From Symbiodinium natans (taxonomy: Eukaryota > Sar > Dinophyceae > Suessiales > Symbiodiniaceae), in contig CAJNDS010000158.1 in assembly GCA_905221605.1 (NCBI GenBank), forward strand, positions 536,176 through 600,175: a stretch of 64,000 nucleotides of DNA. The letters are read 5' to 3'. How positions within the stretch are numbered: position 1 is the first letter of the stretch; each line of letters begins with the position of its first letter. The notes beneath the pieces are model-generated. The model made no database searches. It saw only the letters and a list, made by a program, of their open reading frames with translations, and was not told the origin of the DNA. A program made the position numbers and the translations under genes. Of the stretch, positions 49,232-60,350 are shown piece after piece.

Positions 49232-49387
49232 ATATGGGGGCTTCCGAACATAGGGGTACCCTTTTTGGGGGTCCGGTTGAGGGGATTCTGTTCTATTTGG
49301 GGTATGCCCTCCGTTTTACTGCCCACGTCTTTTCTGCCCTCACCCGGTACCCCTATTTTGGGAAATGCCCCCATATTGAGAGGAGTG
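49232..49387 (+). mobile_element. Family-1 inverted-repeat element, possible GA-AG intron
   Basis: Left ATATGGGGGCTTCCGAACAT, then AGGGGTACCC; right GGTACCCCTATTTTGGGAAA, then TGCCCCCATAT. These are about 30-bp inverted repeats around an 85-bp core. Read as an intron from GATATG to TTGAGAG it would have a GA donor. Confidence 0.65.
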
Positions 49388-49527
49388 GCTGAGATTGAGA
49401 CGTTTCAGCCTCAGCCACGACAACCAGCCCTGCCCAGATCTGGCCCGCGTCATCAGCGCCGGCAACCTGCCCCGGACGCCTGCGGCCAAAGCGGCGGCCA
49501 AGAGACCGGGATACCTTCCGAAACTGG
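49388..49527 (+). CDS. Exon downstream of the inverted-repeat element
   Basis: Two frames are open. GVAEIETFQPQPRQPALPRS joins in phase with WWLLE across the element. RRFSLSHDNQPCPDLARVIS, AGNLPRTPAAKAAAKRPGYL is the alternative. A possible donor is CAG|GCGGAT (GC type). Last exon-like segment before the repeat-only region. Confidence 0.4.
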
Positions 49528-49589
49528 CAGGCGGATGGTGGACTGTAATTCCTAAGCCCTACATCCTGAGACTTTCAACCTTTGAGCAT

Positions 49590-49672
49590 GCTCTATATAT
49601 GTATATATATATATGTATATATATATATGTAGCATATATATATATATTATACATAATATATGTATATATATG
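49590..49672. repeat. (TATATG/TATA)n microsatellite
   Basis: About 80 bp of TA-rich simple sequence; a shorter equivalent sits before the second long repeat at 51955-51985. Confidence 0.95.
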
Positions 49673-51270
49673 TATGAGCCCGCCGCCTTTAGGGTCTATT
49701 TAGCTTTGGGTTTTTCTTATTGCTTTAAAAGAGCGAATATAAACATCGTAATACAAAAATACATATTTACACCTACATATGGCACGCAAATCTCATGCCC
49801 AGCGGTTCTAGGCCTAGCCGCACGCCATTACGAACTGCGAATTTCTGGTTATTCTTATTTTCATTTGTTTCTCTTTGCTGTCTGTGTATGCGTGTTCTTT
49901 TTTCAGCCTGCGTGAAAAAGTCGCTGTTTGGCTGCGGCAGAAGGGAAAGAGAAGTGAGAGAGGAGAGACAACAAGGAGGCCATTTTAATTTTCTGGAAGG
50001 GTATTGAAAAGAAAAGAAAAGACAAGAAACAAGAAGACGGATGGCACTCTTCTTTATCTATCATCTCTCCCTTCCTTGCCTCTCCCGTTTCCCTCTATAA
50101 TTCAAAAGACAAGACTTTTTTTGGTCTTCGCAGATCTCTCTCCTCTTCAGGAAGCCCCCTTGCCCGTATTTTGCTTGCTTTCTGAAACGACAAGGAAAAC
50201 AACACATAGAAAGAGAGGAAAGGGAATGAAACAATAGGCAGTGGAGCTCTTCAGTGTCTTTCCCTATCTCTTTTCTTCTTTTTCTTTTTCATTCAATAAG
50301 GAAAAGAAGCTTCCTTTTGTGTGTTTTTGAAATTCAAAGAGAACAGGAGACGGGAAGGGAGAGAGAAAGGAGAGAGGAGAGATCAAAAGGAATGCAATTT
50401 TAATGGGAAGAGCAATGAAAAGAATGGAAGAGAAATGAAGACAGGAGAGGGAGGTGCAAAATCAGGCTAAGAGAAGATGGTGCTCGTTTTCATCTTTCTT
50501 CTCTTGTTCTTTTCCCTGTCAAATAGAAAACAAAAGGAAGAACAATGAACATGCAAAGGAACCCGTTTTCTTTTTCCATTTGGGAACAAGGAAAGAACAG
50601 AGGCGATAGGGCGAGAGGAGGGATTTGCTGAAGCATGGGGAGGGTCTACGGACAAGGAGCCAACCCCGCTCAGTTTCCCCATCCATTGAAACAGGAAAAG
50701 AAAGGAACAGGGCCTCCATTCCCCTCTTGTTCTTCCTTTCTTGTGTTTTTGTCATATCAAGGGGAACAGGAGAAGAGAAGGGAGAGAGAAGAAGAGAGGA
50801 GAGACAACAAGGATTGCATTTGTACTGGGAAGAGCAAAGAAAAGAATAGAAGAGAGATGAATAAAGGAGAGGGAGAGACAAAATAAGGCGCAGAGAAGAT
50901 GGCACTCTTCTTTATCTATCCTCTCCCCCTTATCTCTCCCTGCCCTCTTTCTTTTCGAAATAAGAAAACAAAAAGGAAGAACTATGAGAAGGAGAAGGGG
51001 ACGGAAAGGAACGGAAAGGATAGGCCGATAGGAGGGGTATGATGAAGTATGGCAAGGTCCACGCGCCAGGAGTCACCCTCTGCTTACCCTTCCACTGCCT
51101 TATCATACAAGTTCCTTTCTTGCGCTGTATCAGTTGAAAGGAAACAGAAGGAGAAAAGGGAAAGGGAAGTGAGAGAGGAGAGATGACTTGGACGGCATTT
51201 TTCTGGAAGCGCAACTGTACCGGAATGTGGCCACAACAAGCAGGCCAGGGAGGCTCAGGCGGGGCAACTG
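49673..51270 (+). repeat. Long direct repeat, copy 1 (~1.6 kb)
   Basis: Begins TGAGCCCGCCGCCTTTAGGG and ends GGCTCAGGCGGGGCAACTGT. Copies 2 and 3 are offset by 2314 and 12973 bp and are nearly identical. Blocks of purine-rich (GGAGAGAGGAGAG) and pyrimidine-rich sequence alternate. The ORFs within (up to 128 codons) are low-complexity and not called. Confidence 0.95.
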
Positions 51271-51274
51271 TAGC

Positions 51275-51682
51275 TGCTCCTGATGCGCGCCTGGGGGTCC
51301 CGGGCTGGACCCGCTGATGCTCATGATGCGCGCCCTCTGGGGGCCTCCGTGGCGACGCAAAAAACCACGAAAAAAAAACCGTTCACCGGCGGCACGCGGG
51401 GGTCGGCGGCACTGGCGTCCGGCCTAATTCTGCTTCGCAGAAGGCCAGAGGCCAGCAAGGCTATTCCCGGGACGACCCGGGCTAAAAGGTCCGCATTTGC
51501 TCGGTCCTTTGGGGACCTCGCGCTGCCCGATTAGGCCGGACGCCAGTGCCGCCGACCCCCGCGTGCCGCCGGTGAACGGTTTTTTTTCGTGGTTTTTTGC
51601 GTCGCAACGGAGGCCCCCAGAGGGCGCGCATCATGAGCATCAGCGGGTCCAGCCCGGGACCCCCAGGCGCGCATCAGGAGCA
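51275..51682. mobile_element. Foldback element, ~153-bp inverted arms
   Basis: 51275-51428 and 51530-51682 are near-perfect reverse complements around a 101-bp spacer. The arms begin TGCTCCTGATGCGCGCCTGG and include GACGCAAAAAACCACG. No transposase ORF is present. It lies where copy 1 of the long repeat departs from copy 2, so it may have inserted there. Confidence 0.8.
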
Positions 51683-51724
51683 TCAGCGGCTCCCGGGGCG
51701 GGACCGCGGGGGGGCATCAGGAGC

Positions 51725-51905
51725 ATGATGCCCCCTAGGAAAAAGGGAGTTTAGGGGCCTTATAAAGTGCTTAGAAACGTTAAGGGAGTCTCGGAGCCTC
51801 AAACGCTTAGAGATTTGAAGGGAGTTTAGGGGCCTGAAAATGCTTAGAAACTTAACGCTTAGAGATTTTAGGGGAGTTTAGGGGCCTCAACATGCTTAGA
51901 AACTG
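51725..51905. repeat. ~60-bp imperfect tandem repeat
   Basis: Three units with GGGAGTTTAGGGGCCT and ATGCTTAGAAAC. The TTTAGGGG word is telomere-like, but the period is about 60 bp. Confidence 0.8.
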
Positions 51906-51985
51906 CTCGCCCCGGGCTTCTGCGTGCGCTGCCCGCCCATGGGCGCAGCCCCTTAAAATATATATATGAATATATGTGTATATAT

Positions 51986-53640
51986 ATATGAGCCCGCCGC
52001 CTTTAGAGTCTATTTAGCTTTGGGTTTTTCTTATTGCTTTAAAAGAGCGAATATAAACATCGTAATACAAAAATACATATTTACACCTACATATGGCACG
52101 CAAATCTCATGCCCAGCGGTTCTAGGCCTAGCCGCACGCCATTACGAACTGCGAATTTCTGGTTATTCTTATTTTCATTTGTTTCTCTTTGCTGTCTGTG
52201 TATGCGTGTTCTTTTTTCAGCCTGCGTGAAAAAGTCGCTGTTTGGCTGCGGCAGAAGGGAAAGAGAAGTGAGAGAGGAGAGACAACAAGGAGGCCATTTT
52301 AATTTTCTGGAAGGGTATTGAAAAGAAAAGAAAAGACAAGAAACAAGGAGACGGATGGCACTCTTCTTTATCTATCATCTCTCCCTTCCTTGCCTCTCCC
52401 GTTTCCCTCTATAATTCAAAAGACAAGACTTTTTTTGGTCTTCGCAGATCTCTCTCCTCTTCAGGAAGCCCCCTTGCCCGTATTTTGCTTGCTTTCTGAA
52501 ACGACAAGGAAAACAACACATAGAAAGAGAGGAAAGGGAATGAAACAATAGGCAGTGGAGCTCTTCAGTGTCTTTCCCTATCTCTTTTCTTCTTTTTCTT
52601 TTTCATTCAATAAGGAAAAGAAGCTTCCTTTTGTGTGTTTTTGAAATTCAAAGAGAACAGGAGACGGGAAGGGAGAGAGAAAGGAGAGAGGAGAGATCAA
52701 AAGGAATGCAATTTTAATGGGAAGAGCAATGAAAAGAATGGAAGAGAAATGAAGACAGGAGAGGGAGGTGCAAAATCAGGCTAAGAGAAGATGGTGCTCG
52801 TTTTCATCTTTCTTCTCTTGTTCTTTTCCCTGTCAAATAGAAAACAAAAGGAAGAACAATGAACATGCAAAGGAACCCGTTTTCTTTTTCCATTTGGGAA
52901 CAAGGAAAGAACAGAGGCGATAGGGCGAGAGGAGGGATTTGCTGAAGCATGGGGAGGGTCTACGGACAAGGAGCCAACCCCGCTCAGTTTCCCCATCCAT
53001 TGAAACAGGAAAAGAAAGGAACAGGGCCTCCATTCCCCTCTTGTTCTTCCTTTCTTGTGTTTTTGTCATATCAAGGGGAACAGGAGAAGAGAAGGGAGAG
53101 AGAAGAAGAGAGGAGAGACAACAAGGATTGCATTTGTACTGGGAAGAGCAAAGAAAAGAATAGAAGAGAGATGAATAAAGGAGAGGGAGAGACAAAATAA
53201 GGCGCAGAGAAGATGGCACTCTTCTTTATCTATCCTCTCCCCCTTATCTCTCCCTGCCCTCTTTCTTTTCGAAATAAGAAAACAAAAAGGAAGAACTATG
53301 AGAAGGAGAAGGGGACGGAAAGGAACGGAAAGGATAGGCCGATAGGAGGGGTATGATGAAGTATGGCAAGGTCCACGCGCCAGGAGTCACCCTCTGCTTA
53401 CCCTTCCACTGCCTTATCATACAAGTTCCTTTCTTGCGCTGTATCAGTTGAAAGGAAACAGAAGGAGAAAAGGGAAAGGGAAGTGAGAGAGGAGAGATGA
53501 CTTGGACGGCATTTTTCTGGAAGCGCAACTGTACCGGAATGTGGCCACAACAAGCAGGCCAGGGAGGCTCAGGCGGGGCAACTGTAGCGGAATGTGGCCA
53601 CAACAAGCAGGCCAGGGAGGCTCAGGCGGGGCAAGTCTCT
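51986..53640 (+). repeat. Long direct repeat, copy 2
   Basis: Same as copy 1 except at its end, where a 57-bp segment (GGAATGTGGCCACAACAAGC …) is duplicated in tandem at about 53535-53634. Confidence 0.95.
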
Positions 53641-56600
53641 CCCTAATTAGAAAAAAACCAATCTTGCTCTTCGCAGATAGATAAGTGCCCTTCTTCCACT
53701 TCAGGAAATCGCCTTTCCCAAATTTTGCTTTTTGAAGCGAATAAGAAAAACAACAGATAAGAAGAGAGGACAGGGAATGACTAGGTAAAGAGAGGGGCTC
53801 TTCAATTGCGCGTTACTTTTCCTTCTTGGGGGATGTCCTTTTTTTCTCCCTTGAAGATGCAGAAAACTATCAAAAGGAACACCCGTTCCATCGCCCATTT
53901 ACTCTTCAATTCCCTTCCTTATCTCCTATGCTTTTTTCTTTAGTCATTGCAACAGGAGAAGACAGGAAAAGGGCCTCCATTCCCCTCTTGTTCTTCCTTT
54001 CTTGTGTTTTTGTCATATAAAGGGGAACAGGAGAAAGAGAAGGAGAGAGGAGCGATGAAAGGAACACAATTTTAAGGGGAAGAGCCAAGAAAAGAATGGA
54101 AGAGAGATGCATAAAGGAGAGGGAGAGACAAAACAAGTTGCAAAGAAGATGGCGCTCTTCTTAATCCATCCCATCTCCCTTATCTCTCCCTTCCCTTTTT
54201 CTTTTCGAAATAAGAAAAACTAAGCAGGAAGAATTATGAAAAGGAGAAGGGTAAGGAAAAGAGCAGAAGAGATAGGCCGAAAAGAGTGATATGATGAAGT
54301 ATGGCAAGGTCCACACGCAAGGAGTCACCCTCTGCTTACCCTCCCACTGCCCTTATCATACAAGTTCCTTTCTTGTGGTTTATCAGCTAAACGGAAACAG
54401 AAGGAGAGAAAGGAAAGAGAAGTGAGAGAGGAGAGACAACAAGGAGGTCATTTAAATTTTCTGGAAGGGTATTGAAAAGAAGAGAAAAGACAAGAAACAA
54501 GGAGACGGATGGCACTGATCTTTATCTATCATCTCTCCCTTGCTTGTCTTTCCCTTTTCCCTCTATAATGAAAAAAAAGGCGCCCTCTCTCGTCTTCAGG
54601 AACCCGTTCACTTTTTCCGTTTGGGAACAAGGAAAAGAACAGAGGCGATAGGGCGAGAGGAAGGATTTGCTGAAGCATGGGGAGGGTCTCAAGGAGCCAA
54701 CCCCGCTCACTTGCCCCATCCATTGTGAAAAGAACAGGGCCTCCATTCCCCTCTTGTTCTTCCTTTCTTGCGTTTTTGTCATTTCAGGGGGAACAGGAGA
54801 AGAGAAGGGAAAGAGAAGGAGCGAGGAGAGATAAAAAGAACACAATTTTAATGGGAAGAGCCAAGAAAAGAATAGAAGAGAGATGAATAAAGGAGAGGGA
54901 GAGACAAAACAAGGCGCAAAGAAGATGGCACTCTTCTTTATCTATCCTCTCTCCCTTATCTCTGCAAGGAATAGAACAGACAGGAAGCAAGGAGACGGAG
55001 TGACAAAACTTGTCGCAAAGCTTTATATATCTCCCTTGTCTCTCCCTAATTAGAAAAAACCAATCTTGCTATTCACAGATAGATAGGCGCCCTTCTTCCT
55101 CTTCAGGAAATCGCCTTTCCTTTATTTGGCTTTTTGAAGCGAATAAGAAAAACAAGAGATAAGAAGAGAGGACAGGGAATGACTAGGTAAAGAGAGGAGC
55201 TCTTCAATTTTCCTCCCTATCTCTTATGTTACTTTTCCTCCTTGGGGGATGTCCTTTTTTCTCCCTTGAAGATGCAGAAAACTATCAAAAAGAACACCCG
55301 TTCCATCGCCCATATACTCTTCAATTCCCTTCCTTATCTCTTATGCTCTTTTCCTTATTCATTGCAAGAGGAGAAGACAGGAAAAGGGCCTCCATTCCCC
55401 TCTTGTTCTTCCTTTCTTGTGTTTTTGTCATATAAAGGGGAACAGGAGAAGAGAAGGGGAAGAGAAGGAGAGAGGAGCGATGAAAGGAAGACAATTTTAA
55501 GGGGAAGAGCCAAGAAAAGAATGGAAGAGAGATGAATAAAGGAGAGGGAGAGACAAAACAAGGCGCAAAGAAGATGGCACTCTTCTTTATCTATCCTCTC
55601 TCCCTTATCTCTGCAAGGAATAGAACAGACAGGAAGCAAGGAGACGGAGTGACAAAACTTGTCGCAAAGCTTTATATATCTCCCTTGTCTCTCCCTAATT
55701 AGAAAAAACCAATCTTGCTATTCACAGATAGATAGGTGCCCTTCTTCCTCTTCAGGAAATCGCCTTTCCCTTATTTGGCTTTTTGAAGCGAATAAGAAAA
55801 ACAACAGATAAGAAGAGAGGACAGGGAATGACTAGGTAAAGAGAGTAGCTCTTCAATTTTCCTCCCTATCTCTTATGTTACTTTTCCTCCTTGGGGGATG
55901 TCCTTTTTTCTCCCTTGAAGATGCAGAAAACTATCAAAAAGAACACCCGTTCCATCGCCCATTTACTCTTCAATTCCCTTCCTTATCTCCTATGCTCTTT
56001 TCCTTATTCATTGCAACAGGAGAAGACAGGAAAAGGGCCTCCATTCCCCTCTTGTTCTTCCTTTCTTGTGTTTTTGTCATATAAAGGGGAACAGGAGAAG
56101 AGAAGGGGAAGAGAAGGAGAGAGGAGCGATGAAAGGAACACAATTTTAAGGGGAAGAGCCAAGAAAAGAATGGAAGAGAGATGAATAAAGGAGAGGGAGA
56201 GACAAAACAAGTTGCAAAGAAGACGGCGCTCTTCTTAATCCATCCCCTCTCCCTTATCTCTCCCTTCCCTTTTTCTTTTCGAAATAAGAAAAACTAAGCA
56301 GGAAAAGGAGAAGGCTTTCTTGTGGTTTACAGCTAAACGGAAGCAGAAGGAGAGAAGGGAAAGAGAAGTGAGAGAGGAGAGACAACAAGGAGGTCATTTT
56401 AATTTTCTGGAAGGGTATTGAAAAGAAGAGAAAAGACAAGAAACAAGGAGACGGATGGCACTCTTCTTTATCTATCATCTCTCCCTTGCTTGTCTTGCCC
56501 TTTTGCCTCTATAATGAAAAAAAGGCGCCCTCTCTCGTCTTCAGGAACCCGTTCACTTTTTCCGTTTGGGAACAAGGAAAAGAACAGAGGCGATAGGGCG

Positions 56601-57895
56601 AGATCGGAAGAATTTGCTGAAGCATGGGGAGGGTCTACGGGCAAGGAGCCAACCCCGCTCACTTGCCCCATCCATTGTGAAAAGAACAGGGCCTCCACTC
56701 CCCTCTTGTTCTTCCTTTCTTGCGTTTTTGTCATTTAAGGGGGAACAGGAGAAGAGAAGGGAAAGAGAAGGAGCGAGGAGAGATAAAAAGAACACAATTT
56801 TAATGGGAAGAGCCAAGAAAAGAATAGAAGATAGATGAATAAAGGAGAGGGAGAGACAAAACAAGGCGCAAAGAAGATGGCACTCTTCTTTATCTATCCT
56901 CTCTCCCTTATCTCTGCAAGGAATAGAACAGACAGGAAGCAAGGAGACGGAGTGACAAAACTTGTCGCAAAGCTTTATATATCTCCCTTGTCTCTCCCTA
57001 ATTAGAAAAAACCAATCTTGCTATTCACAGATAGATAGGTGCCCTTCTTCCTCTTCAGGGAATCGTCTTTCCCTTATTTTGCTTTTTGAAGCGAATAAGA
57101 AAAACAACAGATAAGAAGAGAGGACAGGGAATGACTAGGTAAAGAGAGGAGCTCTTCAATTTTCCTCCCTATCTCTTATGTTACTTTTCCTTCTGGGGGG
57201 ATGTCCTTTTTTCTCCCTTGAAGATGCAGAAAACTATCAAAAAGAACACCCGTTCCATCGCCCATTTACTCTTCAATTCCCTTCCTTATCTCCTATGCTC
57301 TTTTCCTTATTCATTGCAACAGGAGAAGACAGGAAAAGGGCTTCCATTCGCCTCCTGTTCTTCCTTTCTTGTGTTTTTTGTCATATAAAGGGGAACAGGA
57401 GAAGAGAAGGGAAAGAGAAGGAGAGATGAGCGATAAAAAGAACACAATTTTAATGGGAAGAGCCAAGAAAAGAATGGAAGAGAGAGGGAGAGACAAAACA
57501 AGGAGCAAAGAAGATGGCGCTCTTCTTTATCTATCCTCTTTCCCTTATCTCTGCAAGGAATAGAACAGACAGGAAGCAAGGAGACGGAGTGACAAAACTT
57601 GTCGCAAAGCTTTATATATCTCCCTTGTCTCTCCCTAATTTGAAAAAGCCAATCTTGCTATTCACAGATAGGTGCCCTTCTTCCTCTTCAGGAAATCGCC
57701 TTTCCCTTACTTTGCGTTTTGAAGCGACTAAGAAAAACAACAGATAAGAAGAGAGGACAGGGAATGACTAGGTAAAGAGAGGAGCTCTTCAATGTCCCTC
57801 CCTTTTTCTTATGTTACTTTTCCTTCTTGGGGGGTCCTTTTTCCTCCCTTGAAGATGCAGAAAACGATCAAAAAGGACACCCGTTCCATCGCCCA
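53641..57895 (+). repeat. ~650-bp purine/pyrimidine-switching repeats
   Basis: The word GGGGGATGTCC recurs at about 53827, 55244, 55893 and 57197, with a variant near 57830. Spacings are close to one or two times 650 bp. Some units contain an insert related to the long direct repeat (54420-54720, 56350-56700). Strand composition flips repeatedly. No gene is supported; ORFs are short and K/R- or L/S-biased. Confidence 0.88.
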
Positions 57896-58905
57896 TATAT
57901 AGGGAGACAGAGAAATCATGAGCATCAGCTGGGTTTGCTGCACCACTCAAAACTTCTCAAGTGACCTAGGCGCACTCTGCGCCTATCAGAGTACATTACA
58001 AGTACATAGGCGCACTCTGCGCCTATCAGAGTACATTACAAGTACAAGTGCAAGTACAAGCCTTCGTTTTTGATGTAGAGGGCACGAAAGGTGGAGGAGG
58101 GCTGGGGGGGGGTGGGGTAAAAGAATTATATAAAACCACTTATAAGGTTTATACAGTTTATGAAGTGGGCTCTTTTTTTCTCCTTTGGCTAATTTTGGGC
58201 AACATTTGCCCTTTGGGCCCAATTCGGCCTCAAAAAAACGGCCCCAAAGGGCCCAACAATGGGAAACGTGCGGCTGGATTTGGCCAAATTTTGCCGGACA
58301 GTCTGCGGGCAAAATTTGGCCAAATCGAGCTGCTCGTCGTGCGCGATGAGAAATGCGCGGCTCGATTTGGCCAAATTTTGCCGGGCAGCCTCCGGGCAAA
58401 ATTTGGCCAAATCGGGCTGCTCTTCGTAGGCGATGAGAAATGCGCGGCTCGATTTGGCCAAATTTTGCCGGGCAACTTTCGGGCAAAATTTGGCCAAATC
58501 AGGCTCTTCGTACGCGATGAGAAAAGCGCGGCTCGATTTGGCCAAATTTTGCCGGGCAGCTTTCGGGCAAAATTTGGCCAAATCGGGCTGCGCTTCGTAG
58601 GCGATGAGAAATGCGCGGCTCGATTTGGCCAAATTTTGCCGAGCAGCTTTCGGGCAAAATTTGGCCAAATCGGGCTGCTCTTCGTAGGCGATGAGAAATG
58701 TGTGGCTCGATTTGGCCAAATTTTGCCGAGCAGCTTTCGGGCAAAATTTGGCCAAATCGGGCTGCTCTTCGTAGGCGATGAGAAAGGCGCGGCTCGATTT
58801 GGCCAAATTTTGCCGGGCAGCCTTCCGGCAAAATTTGGCCAAATCGGGCAGCTCTTCGTATGCGATGAGAAATGCGCGGCTCGATTTGGCCAAGTTTTGC
58901 CCGGA
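57596..58905 (+). repeat. Duplicated ~1.3-kb block, copy 1
   Basis: Contains the end of a 650-bp unit, a module with GGCGCACTCTGCGCCTATCA (twice here), and the first 87-bp satellite array. The same order recurs 1505 bp downstream. Confidence 0.9.
58270..58905. repeat. 87-bp palindromic satellite, array 1 (~7 units)
   Basis: Units start (gctcgattt) at 58360, 58447, 58531, 58618, 58705, 58792 and 58879; one is 84 bp, the rest 87. Each holds GATTTGGCCAAATTTTGCC, an ~11-nt loop, and the exact reverse complement, so each can fold into a 19-bp stem. Because 84 and 87 are multiples of three, frames stay open on both strands and both read KFGQI/RFGQI-type peptides. Confidence 0.95.
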
Positions 58906-59104
58906 GCTTCCTTTCTCCCAAGAATTTAATAATGATTAATTTAAGTACGACGGGGAGGTTTCGGATTGAAATTATTTAAATTATTTCATTCTTAGGGGGC
59001 GGGGAGGGTGGTTCCCCCCTCTTTTCGGATTTAAACTATTTAAACTATATAAGTTATTTACATTATTTGAAATATCTAAATTGTTTAAATTATGTAATTT
59101 TTTT
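58906..59104. other. AT-rich spacer between satellite blocks
   Basis: TTTAAATT-rich sequence resembling the later AT-rich repeat but not in phase with it; no ORF. Confidence 0.7.
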
Positions 59105-60350
59105 AATCAAAGCTTTTTATAACTCCCTTGTCTCTCCCTAATTAGAAAAAGCCAATCTTGCTATTCACAGATAGGTGCCCTTCTTCCTCTTCAGGAAATC
59201 GCCTTTCCCTTATTTTGCGTTTTGAAGCGACTAAGAAAAACAACAGATACGACGAGAGGACAGGGAATGACTAAGTAAAGAGAGGAGCTCTTCAATGTCC
59301 CTCCCTTTTTCTTATGTTACTTTTCCTTCTTGGGGGGTCCTTTTTCTCCATTCAAGATGCAGAAAACGATCAAAAAGGACACCCGTTCCATCGCCCATAT
59401 ATAGGGAGACAGAGAAATCATGAGCATCAGCTGGGTTTGCTGCACCACTCAAAACTTCTCAAGTGACCTAGGCACACTCTGCGCCTATCAGAGTACATTA
59501 CAAGTACAAGTGCAAGTACAAGCCTTCGTTTTTGAGGTAGAGGGCACGAAAGGTGGAGGAGGGCTGGGGGGGTGGGGTAAAAGAATTATATCAAACTACT
59601 TATAAGGTTTATACAGTTTATGAAGTGGGCTCTTTTTTTCTCCTTTGGCTAATTTTGGGCAACATTTGCCCTTTGGGCCCAATTTGGCCCCAAAAAAACG
59701 GCCCCAAAGGGCCCAACAATGGGAAACGTGCGGCTGGATTTGGCCAAATTTTGCCGAGCAGCTTTCGGGCAAAATTTGGCCAAATCGGGCTGCTCGTCGT
59801 ACGCGATGAGAAATGCGCGGCTCGATTTGGCCAAATTTTGCCGGGCAGCCTCCGGGCAAACTTTGGCCAAATCGGGCAGCTCTTCGTAGGCGATGAGAAA
59901 GGTGCGGCTCGATTTGGCCAAATTTTGCCGGGCAACTTTCAGGCAAAATTTGGCCAAATCAGGCTCTTCGTACGCGATGAGAAAGGCGCGGCTCGATTTG
60001 GCCAAATTTTGCCGGGCAGCTTTCGGGCAAAATTTGGCCAAATCGGGCTGCGCTTCGTAGGCGATGAGAAATGCGCGGCTCGATTTGGCCAAATTTTGCC
60101 GAGCAGCTTTCGGGCAAAATTTGGCCAAATCGGGCTGCTCTTCGTAGGCGATGAGAAATGCGCGGCTCGATTTGGCCAAATTTTGCCGAGCAGCTTTCGG
60201 GCAAAATTTGGCCAAATCGGGCTGCTCTTCGTAGGCGATGAGAGAGGCGCGGCTCGATTTGGCCAAATTTTGCCGGGCAGCCTTCGGGCAAAATTTGGCC
60301 AAATCGGGCAGCTCTTCGTATGCGATGAGAAATGCGCGGCTCGATTTAAA
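59105..60350 (+). repeat. Duplicated ~1.3-kb block, copy 2, with 87-bp satellite array 2
   Basis: Matches 57596-58880 with few differences. The GGCGCACTCTGCGCCTATC module is single here and has one substitution (GGCACACTC). The second 87-bp array occupies about 59735-60345, again with one 84-bp unit at the same position. Confidence 0.92.

Noticed and set aside
50519-57747. Many 60-130 codon ORFs in the purine-rich repeats
   Set aside because: They are low-complexity S/L/F or K/E/R peptides mirrored on the two strands, repeated with the DNA unit, and show no exon signals.
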